NCBI GenBank assembly: GCA_037045055.1
Contig: JBAOHJ010000003.1
Span: 1,054,001 to 1,118,000, forward strand
Source of the DNA: Phosphoribacter sp037045055
GTDB taxonomy: Bacteria; Actinomycetota; Actinomycetes; Actinomycetales; Dermatophilaceae
Reading direction: 5' to 3'
Length of the DNA: 64,000 nucleotides
Under the pieces are notes generated by a model. The model searched no databases. It was not told where the DNA came from and saw only the letters and a program-made list of their open reading frames with translations. Positions 17,451 through 25,349 of the stretch are shown here, piece after piece (position 1 is the stretch's first letter; each line of letters starts with the position of its first letter). The position numbers were made by a program, and so were the translations under genes.

Positions 17451-17579
17451 GCCGCGGTCCCGGGAAGCGCCCGGGCCGGGGCGCCCGATGACGCCCGGCG
17501 CGCCTCGCCGACCTCACCGGCCTCGTCCGTCACACTGATCGCAGGGTATGCCGTGGCGTGCCCGGACGAGGAGCATGAA

Positions 17580-17747
17580 ATGGCCCGCGCGAAGACGGTC
17601 GGCAAGTGGCTGCTGCTGGCCTTCGTCGTCTACGCCATCGTCAAGTCCCCGACCCAGGCGGCGGACATCGTGCACACGTCGTTCGACATCCTCGCGCAGG
17701 GCGTCAAGGCGATCATCGCGTTCTTCGACACACTCCTGAAGCGCTGA
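17580..17747 (+). CDS. Small single-helix membrane protein
   Basis: A 55-residue protein: a basic start (MARAKTVGKW), one membrane helix (LLLAFVVYAIVKS), then a second amphipathic hydrophobic stretch (AIIAFFDTLLKR). ATG 17580 has GAGGAG 8-9 bases upstream, which rules against the longer ORF. It lies 18 bp before the PH-domain gene, so the two are probably one operon. Similar small proteins next to PH-domain genes are common in actinobacteria; no function is known. Confidence 0.8.
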   Translation: MARAKTVGKWLLLAFVVYAIVKSPTQAADIVHTSFDILAQGVKAIIAFFDTLLKR

Positions 17748-17765
17748 CCCGCCCGGGCCGACGCC

Positions 17766-18569
17766 ATGGGTTACGAGAGCTATCTGCTGGACGGCGAGCG
17801 CCGGGTGCTCGGGATTCACCGACATTGGGCTCGGCTCGTGGCGCCGGTGGCCGCCGTCGTCGGGGGTCTCGTGGCCGCCCTGCTCGTCGATGCCGCGGTG
17901 GCGCCGGGGGCCCGGCTGCTGGCCAACCTCGTCTGGCTCGGGTGGCTCTACCTCGCAGCCCGGTTGGCGTGGATCGTCGTGGACTGGCGCACCGAGTGGT
18001 TCATCGCCACGGACAAGCGGCTGCTGCTCATCCACGGGGTCATCGCGCGTAACACCGGGATGATGCCGTTGACCAAGGTCACCGACATGACCTTCGTGCG
18101 CACCCTGCCGGGGCTGCTGCTGGGCTACGGCACGTTCGTCCTGGAGAGCGCGGGGCAGGATCAGGCCCTGCACGAGATCCGCTGGATCCCCCATCCGGAG
18201 CGCATCTACCGGGCCATCGTCGCGGAGATCTTCGGGGTGCACGATCGCTATCGATTGCCGCCCGACGCGGAGGGGCCCACCGACCCGGGCCAGCCGCCCG
18301 GGGGCGGCGGCGGCCCGGGGGGCGACCCCGGATCGGGGGGCCCGCGCGAGTCCTGGCCACGGCCCACCAACCGGGCCCGACGGTGGACGAGGCGCCCGGA
18401 CCCCGGGCGTCGCCCGCAGCCGCCGCGACCACAACCGCCAACGGAGCACTCCCGCGCGATCCCCGTGCATCGCCCCGCCCCGCCGGAGACGCTCTACCGC
18501 AGCTCCGACCACATCGCCCGGGATCGGGCCGCCGACACCGGGCCGATCCCGTGGTACGAGCAGCCCTGA
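17766..18569 (+). CDS. Membrane-anchored bacterial PH-domain protein
   Basis: A 267-residue protein. Two membrane helices (about 22-45 and 52-72) precede a bacterial pleckstrin-homology-like domain (about 75-160; RTEWFIATDKRLLLIHGVIARNTGMMPL is its start, quoted in two parts: WFIATDKRLLL and GMMPLTKVTDM). The C-terminal 110 residues are Pro/Gly/Arg-rich and probably disordered. The family is common beside membrane-stress genes, with no defined reaction. The ATG at 17766 follows the small membrane gene closely. Confidence 0.85.
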   Translation: MGYESYLLDGERRVLGIHRHWARLVAPVAAVVGGLVAALLVDAAVAPGARLLANLVWLGWLYLAARLAWIVVDWRTEWFIATDKRLLLIHGVIARNTGMMPLTKVTDMTFVRTLPGLLLGYGTFVLESAGQDQALHEIRWIPHPERIYRAIVAEIFGVHDRYRLPPDAEGPTDPGQPPGGGGGPGGDPGSGGPRESWPRPTNRARRWTRRPDPGRRPQPPRPQPPTEHSRAIPVHRPAPPETLYRSSDHIARDRAADTGPIPWYEQP

Positions 18570-18648
18570 CGCCGGCGACCCGGCACGGCTGCACGCGTGC
18601 GGTCCGCGAGGGCACCGGGCCGCGGGTCGACGCGGCGGACCGAACACA

Positions 18649-18691
18649 GGTATGCCGCCCGGCCGAGGGGGGAGCGGTCGGGCGGCATACC
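18649..18691. terminator. Hairpin made of two inverted GTATGCCG octamers
   Basis: A perfect 13-bp stem, GGTATGCCGCCCG paired with CGGGCGGCATACC, with a 17-base loop. It lies between two convergent genes (PH-domain gene ending 18569, pntB ending 18702). It fits a bidirectional terminator built from an inverted pair of the window's over-represented octamer. Confidence 0.7.
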
Positions 18692-18701
18692 GTCGCGTGG
18701 C

Positions 18702-20144
18702 CTACAACGCCTTGACGATGTCCTCCACGCGGTCCTTGGCGTCGCCGAAGAGCATCGCGGAGTTGTCCTTGAAGAACAGCGGGTTCTGCACACCCGCGTA
18801 CCCGGTGTTCATCGAACGCTTGAACACGATGACATCCGAGGACTTCCAGACCTCCAGCACGGGCATGCCGGCGATGGGGCTGGCCGGGTCGTCCTGGGCG
18901 TCGGGGTTGACCGTGTCGTTGGCGCCGATGACGAGCACGACGTCGGTCGAGGGGAAGTCGTCGTTGATCTCGTCCATCTCCAGGACGATGTCGTAGGGGA
19001 CCTTGGCCTCCGCGAGCAGGACGTTCATGTGGCCCGGCAGTCGCCCGGCGACCGGGTGGATGCCGAAGCGGACGTTGACGCCCTTCTTGCGCAGGTGGGA
19101 GGTCAGCTCGGCGACGGCATACTGCGCCTGCGCCGTGGCCATGCCGTAGCCCGGGGTGATGATCACCTCGTGGGCGTTGTTGAGCAGCTCGGCGACCTCG
19201 ACGGCGCTGGTCTCGCGGTGCTCGCCGTAGTCCTTCGCCACCCCGGTGACCTCGCCGTCGGAGCCGAACCCGCCGGCGATGACCGAGATGAACGACCGGT
19301 TCATCGCCTTGCACATGATGTAGGACAGGTAGGCACCCGAGGAGCCGACGAGGGCGCCGGTGATGATGAGCAGGTCGTTGTTGAGCAGGAAGCCGGCCGC
19401 GGCCGCCGCCCATCCGGAGTAGCTGTTGAGCATCGACACGACGACGGGCATGTCCCCGCCGCCGATCGAGGCGACCAGGTGCCAGCCGAGGAACAGCGCC
19501 AGCAGGGTCATCGCCCCGAGCAACCCCTGTCGGGCGGCGACGCTCTCGTGCGGGATGCGGGTGTAGACGACGGTCGTGACGAGGAATGCCGCGACGATGC
19601 CGAGGTTGATCGCGTTGTGGGCTGGCAGCATCAGCGGGGCCGACTTCATCCGCGCGGACAGCTTGAGGTTGGCCACGATCGACCCGGTGAAGGTCACCGC
19701 ACCGATGAAGATGCCGACGAAGACCTCGACGTCGTGGATTGCCGGGTTGGCCGAGGTCTCGTAGGAGCTGTTCCAGCCGACGAGCACGGCGGCCAGACCG
19801 ACGAAGCTGTGCAGCATCGCGATGAGCTCGGGCATGCCGGTCATCTCGACCTTCTTGGCCAGCGAGATGCCGACGACCGCGCCGATCGCCATCGCCACCA
19901 GGATCATGACGAGACCGAGCACGGCGGTGCCCTTGGTGTCGCCCGGGGACGTGCCCAGAGGGGCGATGTCGATGCCCCCGGTCGCGGCCAGGACGGTCAC
20001 CACCAGGGCGATGGCCATGCCGACCACGCCGTAACGGTTGCCCATGACGGCCGACTCGTGCTTGGACAGGCCGGCCAGCGCGAGGATGAAGAACAGACCG
20101 GCGACGATGTAGGTGCCCTGCAGCAGGGTGAACGAGATGGTCAT
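18702..20144 (-). CDS. pntB: NAD(P) transhydrogenase subunit beta
   Basis: A 480-residue membrane subunit of proton-translocating transhydrogenase, which drives NADPH formation from NADH. About nine membrane helices (residues 1-260) precede the NADP(H)-binding domain III with GYGMATAQAQYAVAEL near 315, HPVAGRLPGHMN near 345 and a late GANDTVNPDAQDDP near 400, all canonical. ATG 20144 overlaps the pntA stop in an ATGA arrangement, so the subunits are coupled. It ends at the octamer hairpin. Confidence 0.97.
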   Translation of the reverse strand: MTISFTLLQGTYIVAGLFFILALAGLSKHESAVMGNRYGVVGMAIALVVTVLAATGGIDIAPLGTSPGDTKGTAVLGLVMILVAMAIGAVVGISLAKKVEMTGMPELIAMLHSFVGLAAVLVGWNSSYETSANPAIHDVEVFVGIFIGAVTFTGSIVANLKLSARMKSAPLMLPAHNAINLGIVAAFLVTTVVYTRIPHESVAARQGLLGAMTLLALFLGWHLVASIGGGDMPVVVSMLNSYSGWAAAAAGFLLNNDLLIITGALVGSSGAYLSYIMCKAMNRSFISVIAGGFGSDGEVTGVAKDYGEHRETSAVEVAELLNNAHEVIITPGYGMATAQAQYAVAELTSHLRKKGVNVRFGIHPVAGRLPGHMNVLLAEAKVPYDIVLEMDEINDDFPSTDVVLVIGANDTVNPDAQDDPASPIAGMPVLEVWKSSDVIVFKRSMNTGYAGVQNPLFFKDNSAMLFGDAKDRVEDIVKAL

Positions 20145-21688
20145 CGGACGGCGTCCTCCCGCTTGAACATCTGCAGCATCCGCCCGGTGACGGTGAAGCC
20201 ACCGAAGACGTTGATGCTGGCCACCAGCGCGCCGATGAAGGCCAGCACGGTGACCCACAGCTTGTCCTCGTGACCGATCTGCAGCAGCGCCCCGACGACG
20301 ATGATGCCGCTGATCGCATTGGTCACCGACATCAGCGGGGTGTGCAGGGCGTGGTGGACGTTGCCGATGACGTAGTAGCCGATGACGACCGAGAGCATGA
20401 ACACCATGAAGTGGCCGAGGAAGGCCTCCGGCGAGATCGCCGCGACGAGCAGGAACAGCAGCCCGGCCAAGCCCATGACCACGAGGCGTCGGCGTGGGTC
20501 CGGTGGCGGTTTCGGCGTCTTGGGCGCGACGGGCGCGACCGGGGCCGCCGCCGGCGCTGCGGAGACCTGCACGGGCGGGGGCGGCCAGGTCACCGCGCCC
20601 TCGCGGGCCACCGTCATCCCGCGGACGACGACGTCCTCCTGGTTGAAGACCAGCTGGCCGTCCTTGTCCGGGCACAGCAGCTTGAGCAGGTTGACGACGT
20701 TGGTGCCGTAGAGCTGCGAGGCCTGGGTGGGCAGCCGGCCGGCGAGATCGGTGTAGCCGATGATCTTCACGCCGTTGTCGGTGACGACCATCTGGTCGGC
20801 CACCGAGCCGGCGACGTTGCCCCCGTTGGAGGCGGCCATGTCGACGATCACCGAGCCCGGCTTCATCGCCGCCACCATCTGCTCGGTGAGCAACCGGGGG
20901 GCGGGCTTGCCGGGGATGAGCGCCGTGGTGATGACGATGTCGACGTCCTTGGCCTGCTCGGCATACATGAGCGCGGCGGCCTGGGCGTAGTCGGCCGTCA
21001 CCTCCTTGGCGTAGCCGTCGGAGCTGACCTCCTGCGTCTCGATGTCCGGGCTGACGAACGACGCGCCCATCGACTCCACCTGCTCGGCGACCTCCGGACG
21101 CACGTCGGTCGCCCGCACGATCGCGCCGAGGGAGTTGGCCGTCCCGATCGCGGCCAGACCGGCCACCCCGGCGCCGCTGACGAACACCTTCGCCGGCGGG
21201 ACCTTGCCCGCGGCGGTGACCTGGCCGGTGAAGAACGACCCGAACTCGTGCGCCGCCTCGATGACCGCGCGGTAGCCGGCGATGTTGGCCATCGACGACA
21301 GGACGTCCAACGCCTGGGCCCGTGAGATCCGGGGCACGGCGTCCATCGCCAGGGCGTTCACTCCCTGGGCGGCGAGCTGCTCGAGCAGCCTCGGGTTCAG
21401 CGCGGGGGCGGCCAGGCTGACCAGCGACGCGCCCTTGCGCATGCGCCCGATCTCGTCGGCGTCCGGCGCGTTGATCTTGGCGACCAGGTCGGCCGCCCAC
21501 ACCTGCTCGCTGGTGCCGATGGCGGCCCCGGCCGCGGCATACGCCTCGTCCTCGAAACTGGCCGCGTGACCGGCCCCGCTCTCGATGACGACGTCGAAGC
21601 CCAGTTTCTTGATCTGTTCGACGGTCTTGGGCGTGGCGGCGACACGGCGCTCACCCGCCCTCGACTCTCGTGGGACACCTATCAGCAC
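20141..21688 (-). CDS. pntA: NAD(P) transhydrogenase subunit alpha (fused alpha-1/alpha-2)
   Basis: A 515-residue protein. An NAD(H)-binding alanine-dehydrogenase-like domain (about 1-380; MLIGVPRESRAGERRVAATP, then VSGAGVAGLAAIGTANSLGA) is joined by a Pro/Ala-rich linker (near 385-415) to the membrane part alpha-2 with about four helices. Some actinobacteria split these into two genes; here they are one. It starts with GTG 21688 and CGGGAG upstream. It is the first gene of a pntA-pntB operon. Confidence 0.96.
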   Translation of the reverse strand: MLIGVPRESRAGERRVAATPKTVEQIKKLGFDVVIESGAGHAASFEDEAYAAAGAAIGTSEQVWAADLVAKINAPDADEIGRMRKGASLVSLAAPALNPRLLEQLAAQGVNALAMDAVPRISRAQALDVLSSMANIAGYRAVIEAAHEFGSFFTGQVTAAGKVPPAKVFVSGAGVAGLAAIGTANSLGAIVRATDVRPEVAEQVESMGASFVSPDIETQEVSSDGYAKEVTADYAQAAALMYAEQAKDVDIVITTALIPGKPAPRLLTEQMVAAMKPGSVIVDMAASNGGNVAGSVADQMVVTDNGVKIIGYTDLAGRLPTQASQLYGTNVVNLLKLLCPDKDGQLVFNQEDVVVRGMTVAREGAVTWPPPPVQVSAAPAAAPVAPVAPKTPKPPPDPRRRLVVMGLAGLLFLLVAAISPEAFLGHFMVFMLSVVIGYYVIGNVHHALHTPLMSVTNAISGIIVVGALLQIGHEDKLWVTVLAFIGALVASINVFGGFTVTGRMLQMFKREDAVR

Positions 21689-21864
21689 GTACGACTCCCG
21701 ACGTCAGGTGGCACCAGGGCCCGAACAGGCACCCGGCCGACCGGGACCAGTCCCGGTGTCGACACCAACCTATTGGGTGGGGCCAGCCCCGCGACAGGGA
21801 CCATCGTCAGTGTGGACAGGACCGCCCCGGGTGGACGGGAGCGCACCGGCCCGGGTGCGGACAC

Positions 21865-21907
21865 ACCGAAGGTCCGCGAGACAGGGGGGACATCGCGGAC
21901 CTTCGGT
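21865..21907. terminator. 14-bp inverted repeat between pirin and pntA genes
   Basis: ACCGAAGGTCCGCG and its exact complement are separated by 15 bases. It lies 80 bp past the pirin stop and about 180 bp upstream of pntA, on the strand of both. It could end the pirin transcript or be an operator for pntAB; the sequence does not decide. The rest of the 299-bp gap holds no other feature I recognise. Confidence 0.5.
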
Positions 21908-21987
21908 AGCTTCGGGGTGGCGGGTCGAGCCGCCGCGGTTCGGTTGACGATTGAACCGTGCGGACAGCGTAGCGGATGCCTCCCCGA

Positions 21988-22938
21988 TCAGGTAATCGGT
22001 TGCCCCAGCCGTCCGGCCCGGTAGTCCTCGAAGGCCTCGACCAGCTCGGCTCGGGTGTTCATGACGAACGGCCCGTACCACGCCACGGGCTCGCGGATCG
22101 GCTCCCCACCGAGCAGGACGACCTCCAGGCCGCTGGGGTGGCGTGACTGCTGTCGAGCGTCCGCGGCGAGCGTGACCACCGCCCCGGGACCGAGCACGGC
22201 GAGCTGACCGGCCCGGATCGGCCGGCCCGGCGACCCGACCACGCCCGAGCCCGCCATGACGTAGACCAGCGCGTTGAACCGGGGCTGCCAGGGCAGCTCC
22301 AGTCGGGCACCGGGCGCGAGTGTCGCGTGGATCATCGTCATCGGGGTGTGGGTCCGGCCGGGGCCGGTCACGCCGGCGACCTCGCCGGCGATGACCCGCA
22401 CCAGCGCTCCGCCGTCGGGCGAGGTCGACAGGGCGACCGCGGAGGGTTGCAGGCTCTGGTAGCGGGGGGCGGCGAGCTTGTCGACGGCCGGCAGGTTGAC
22501 CCACAGTTGCAGGCCGTGGAAGAGCCCACCGCTGGCCACGAGGGACTCCGGCGGTGCCTCGATGTGCAGGATCCCCGACCCGGCCGTCATCCACTGGGTC
22601 GCGCCGTCGGTGATGGTGCCGCCGCCGCCCTGCGAGTCGGCGTGCACGAAGGTCCCGTCAAGCAGGTAGGTCACCGTCTCGAAGCCGCGATGTGGGTGCC
22701 ACGGCGTGCCCTTGGCCTCGCCGGGCGCATACTCCACCTCGCCCATCTCGTCCATCATGACGAACGGGTCGAGGTCGGCCAGGTCCACTCCCGCCAGCGC
22801 CCGCTTCACCGGGAAGCCCTCTCCCTCCAGGCCCCGGGGGGCGGTGGCGAGGCTGCGCACCGAGCGACGCGGCACGTCGGGGGGGATCGTCGCCAGGCGC
22901 GGCAGCACGCCCAGGTCCGCCACGGTGATGGCCGGCAT
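21988..22938 (-). CDS. Pirin family protein
   Basis: A 316-residue bicupin of the pirin family. The N-terminal metal-binding cupin shows HPHRGFETVTYLLDG near residue 66 and the later ligands HADSQG and HIE. Pirins act as quercetin 2,3-dioxygenases or redox cofactors; the substrate here is unknown. I chose ATG 22938 because GGAGG lies 5 bases upstream; two earlier in-frame ATGs lack a site. The gene diverges from a small cupin gene, suggesting a shared 100-bp control region. Confidence 0.9.
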   Translation of the reverse strand: MPAITVADLGVLPRLATIPPDVPRRSVRSLATAPRGLEGEGFPVKRALAGVDLADLDPFVMMDEMGEVEYAPGEAKGTPWHPHRGFETVTYLLDGTFVHADSQGGGGTITDGATQWMTAGSGILHIEAPPESLVASGGLFHGLQLWVNLPAVDKLAAPRYQSLQPSAVALSTSPDGGALVRVIAGEVAGVTGPGRTHTPMTMIHATLAPGARLELPWQPRFNALVYVMAGSGVVGSPGRPIRAGQLAVLGPGAVVTLAADARQQSRHPSGLEVVLLGGEPIREPVAWYGPFVMNTRAELVEAFEDYRAGRLGQPIT

Positions 22939-23036
22939 GCTCGCCTCCATAGATGCTCGCGGATTCAACTATTGCGGCTAACCCTTGCTGGCCCGACCGT
23001 ATTCCGGTCCGCCGACCGACGGCATACAGTCGCGTC

Positions 23037-23411
23037 ATGGCCGATGTCGTCGATCTGCCCGAGAAGGGCGCCGAGCTGCTGGCGGCGGCCCGGGCATCCA
23101 CGGCGGGCCGGGCCGCCACCGCCGTCTTCGCCACCCCGGTGCTCAAGGGCATGCTCGTCGCGCTGGTCGAGGGGCGGGCGCTGGCCGAGCACAACGCCCC
23201 GCCGGCGGCCACGCTGCAGTGCCTGAGCGGCCGCGCCCGACTCTGGTCGGGGGATCGCGAGTGGCTCTTGGGAGCCGGCGGGTATGCCGCCGTGCCGCCG
23301 GCGCGGCACGGGGTCGACGCGGTGACCGACTGCGTGCTGCTGCTCACCGTGGCTTCCGGCCGCGCCCCCGACCCGGTGGAGGACGCCCCGGCGACAGCGG
23401 CAGGTCAGTAG
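23037..23411 (+). CDS. Small cupin-like protein
   Basis: A 124-residue single-domain cupin: helical N-terminus, then LAEHNAPPAATLQCLSGRAR, LWSGDREWLLGAGGYAAVPP and RHGVDAV, the usual two cupin motifs in order, with His/Glu ligands only partly kept. It is probably a small ligand- or metal-binding protein of unknown role. It diverges from the pirin gene. An octamer CGGCATAC lies 10 bases before the ATG. Confidence 0.75.
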   Translation: MADVVDLPEKGAELLAAARASTAGRAATAVFATPVLKGMLVALVEGRALAEHNAPPAATLQCLSGRARLWSGDREWLLGAGGYAAVPPARHGVDAVTDCVLLLTVASGRAPDPVEDAPATAAGQ

Positions 23412-23429
23412 GGGGTCGGGCCGAGATCG

Positions 23430-24695
23430 TCACACCCAGATCGGCCCGGCGTTGCGCGGCATACCCTCCTTGAGGGCGATGAGATTGGCGTAGACGTACG
23501 GGATGTCGTGTCGTTGATGCCACTCGCTCGGGAACGTCGTGACCAACCTCGAGGACTGGAACCGAGCGGTGATCTGCGGCACGAAGTTGCGGTACTGAGC
23601 CTCGGTGTAGTACCAGAACGAGTTCTCGTTGTAGAAGGCCACGTGGGTGGGGTCCTGGAAGGCGCCCCGCCCGTCGGTGCTCGGGGTCATCGACAGCAAC
23701 AGGCCGCCGGGGGCCAACAGCCGGTAGATCTCGTTGATGATGGCGACCTTGTCGGGGACGTGCTCGAAGAAGTCGTAGGCCCGGATCACCCCGCACGTGC
23801 CGTCCGCCAGGTCCAGCGGCGCGGGCAGGGTGGCGACGATGTCGACGTGCTCGCCCGGATGCTGGTCCACCCCGAGATAACCCGGCGGCCGGTTGTGCGC
23901 CGCCCCGAGGTCCAACGCCAGCAGCCCCTCACGTCGGCACCACGCCAGCGCATTGCCCTCGATGTACCGGTCGTACAGGCGAACTGTCTCCTCCTGGATG
24001 AAGGCGTTGGTCTGCTGCTCGCGCTGGGTGTTCCAGTCGTACATGCGCTGGAGATAGAGCACCCGTGGGATGTGGTGGAACGGGCCGAACTGGTAGAGCC
24101 GGCACATGAGGTCTTGGTCGTCGAGCACGTGCCGGCTGGGGTCGTAGCCGCCGACCGCCTCGTATGCCGCCCGCCGGAACGCTCGCACGTGGTTGGGGGC
24201 GAACCAGATGTACGAGACGTTGTGCGGTGTCGGCTCGAACGAGTGGGCCCACAACAGGGTGCGCCCGTCGACCACGACGTCCTCGTACTGCCAGCCGTTG
24301 GCCAGATCGAAGCGGCTGTCGTCGCGGGTGCCGTCGTGGGCCACGTGCGCGGTGTCGCTGTAGACCAGGGCCGCGGACGGGCTCTGCGCGAAGGCCTCCC
24401 GCACGGTGGCGATCGCGTCCGGCACCAGCAGGTCGTCGTGGTCGAGCTCGACCAGGATGTCGCCGCGCGCTCGGGCGCACGCCTGCCGCTTGGCCGCTCC
24501 GACCCCACGCACGTCGTCGTCCTCGATCACCCTCACCCGTGAATCGGGCTCGGGTGGCCGCCAGCGCGCGTTGCCGTTGAGCAGCACGACCCATTCCCAG
24601 TCCGGGTCGGTCTGGCCGCGTAAGGACTCGTGGCACTCGTCGAGGAATCGAGGCTGGTGGGACGGGGTGAAGACGCTGACGAGTGGCCCGTCCAT
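23430..24695 (-). CDS. Family 2 glycosyltransferase fused to a SAM-methyltransferase-like domain
   Basis: A 421-residue protein. Residues 1-230 are a GT-A glycosyltransferase (VSVFTPSHQPRFLDECHESL, then the metal-site run ELDHDDLLVPDA near 88, and an acceptor-site DDQDLMCRLY near 195). Residues 260-400 look like a class I methyltransferase (LALDLGAAHNRPPGYLGVD, then DFFEHVPDKVAIINEIYRLL and LAPGGLLL). ATG 24695 overlaps the stop of the TPR gene (tgATG), and that gene follows the collagen-like gene by 22 bases. Decoration of the collagen-like protein or an associated polymer is an inference from this coupling. Confidence 0.85.
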   Translation of the reverse strand: MDGPLVSVFTPSHQPRFLDECHESLRGQTDPDWEWVVLLNGNARWRPPEPDSRVRVIEDDDVRGVGAAKRQACARARGDILVELDHDDLLVPDAIATVREAFAQSPSAALVYSDTAHVAHDGTRDDSRFDLANGWQYEDVVVDGRTLLWAHSFEPTPHNVSYIWFAPNHVRAFRRAAYEAVGGYDPSRHVLDDQDLMCRLYQFGPFHHIPRVLYLQRMYDWNTQREQQTNAFIQEETVRLYDRYIEGNALAWCRREGLLALDLGAAHNRPPGYLGVDQHPGEHVDIVATLPAPLDLADGTCGVIRAYDFFEHVPDKVAIINEIYRLLAPGGLLLSMTPSTDGRGAFQDPTHVAFYNENSFWYYTEAQYRNFVPQITARFQSSRLVTTFPSEWHQRHDIPYVYANLIALKEGMPRNAGPIWV

Positions 24696-25327
24696 CACGG
24701 CTTGCGGGTGGACGACGGCGTCGGTGCCGGCGCGCTGGTGGCCGGCGCGCCGGCCGTCGGCGCGGTGAGCGAGGGGTCGAGCGCAGCGGCCTTGTCTCGG
24801 GCCTCTTTCGCCTTGTCCGCCAAGCCCTTGCGTTCGTAGGCCAGCCCCAGGCGGTACCACGCGGTCGATGCCTTCGGGTTGATCTCGACGGTCTTCTCGT
24901 ACAGCCCGATCGCCTCGTCGAGGTTGGCCGCCTCGAGGACGATCGCCTTGTTGTACATCGCCGACGTGAACGCGGGGTCGGACTTGATGGCCTTGTCGTA
25001 GTAGGCGAGGGCGCTGGCCGAGTCGTTGCGGTTCTGGGCGATCAGCCCCAGGTTGTAGAGCGCGTACTTGTTGTTCGGGTCGAGGGCGAGCACCTTGGTG
25101 AACGTCGCCACCGCCTCGTCGATCTTGTTCTGGGTCGCCTGATCGACGCCTTGCTGCAGCAGCGCCGCGACCTGGCTCGCCGACGTCGACGCGGATGCCG
25201 TGTCCGACCCGGTGGGCGAGGGGGTGGCGGACCCGCTGCATGCCGCCAGGGCGAACGTGAGTGCGGCCACCGCGGCGAGGGCGCCGCCGACGCTCCGGCG
25301 CGACGGGCCGGCGGGGGGCAGGGTCAT
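24695..25327 (-). CDS. TPR-repeat lipoprotein
   Basis: A 210-residue protein. ATG 25327 has GGGAG 8 bases upstream; the longer ORF has no such site. The signal peptide ends in the lipobox ALAAC near residue 29, followed by a Ser/Thr/Ala linker. Residues about 55-180 form roughly three to four TPR helices pairs (LALDPNNKYALYNLGLIAQN, SDPAFTSAMYNKAIV, INPKASTAWYRLGLAYERKG), a protein-binding scaffold, and the tail is Ala/Pro/Thr-rich. It is anchored on the outer face of the membrane and sits between the collagen-like gene and the glycosyltransferase gene in one operon. Confidence 0.88.
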   Translation of the reverse strand: MTLPPAGPSRRSVGGALAAVAALTFALAACSGSATPSPTGSDTASASTSASQVAALLQQGVDQATQNKIDEAVATFTKVLALDPNNKYALYNLGLIAQNRNDSASALAYYDKAIKSDPAFTSAMYNKAIVLEAANLDEAIGLYEKTVEINPKASTAWYRLGLAYERKGLADKAKEARDKAAALDPSLTAPTAGAPATSAPAPTPSSTRKP

Positions 25328-25349
25328 CTGGGGAACTCCCATCGAATCG

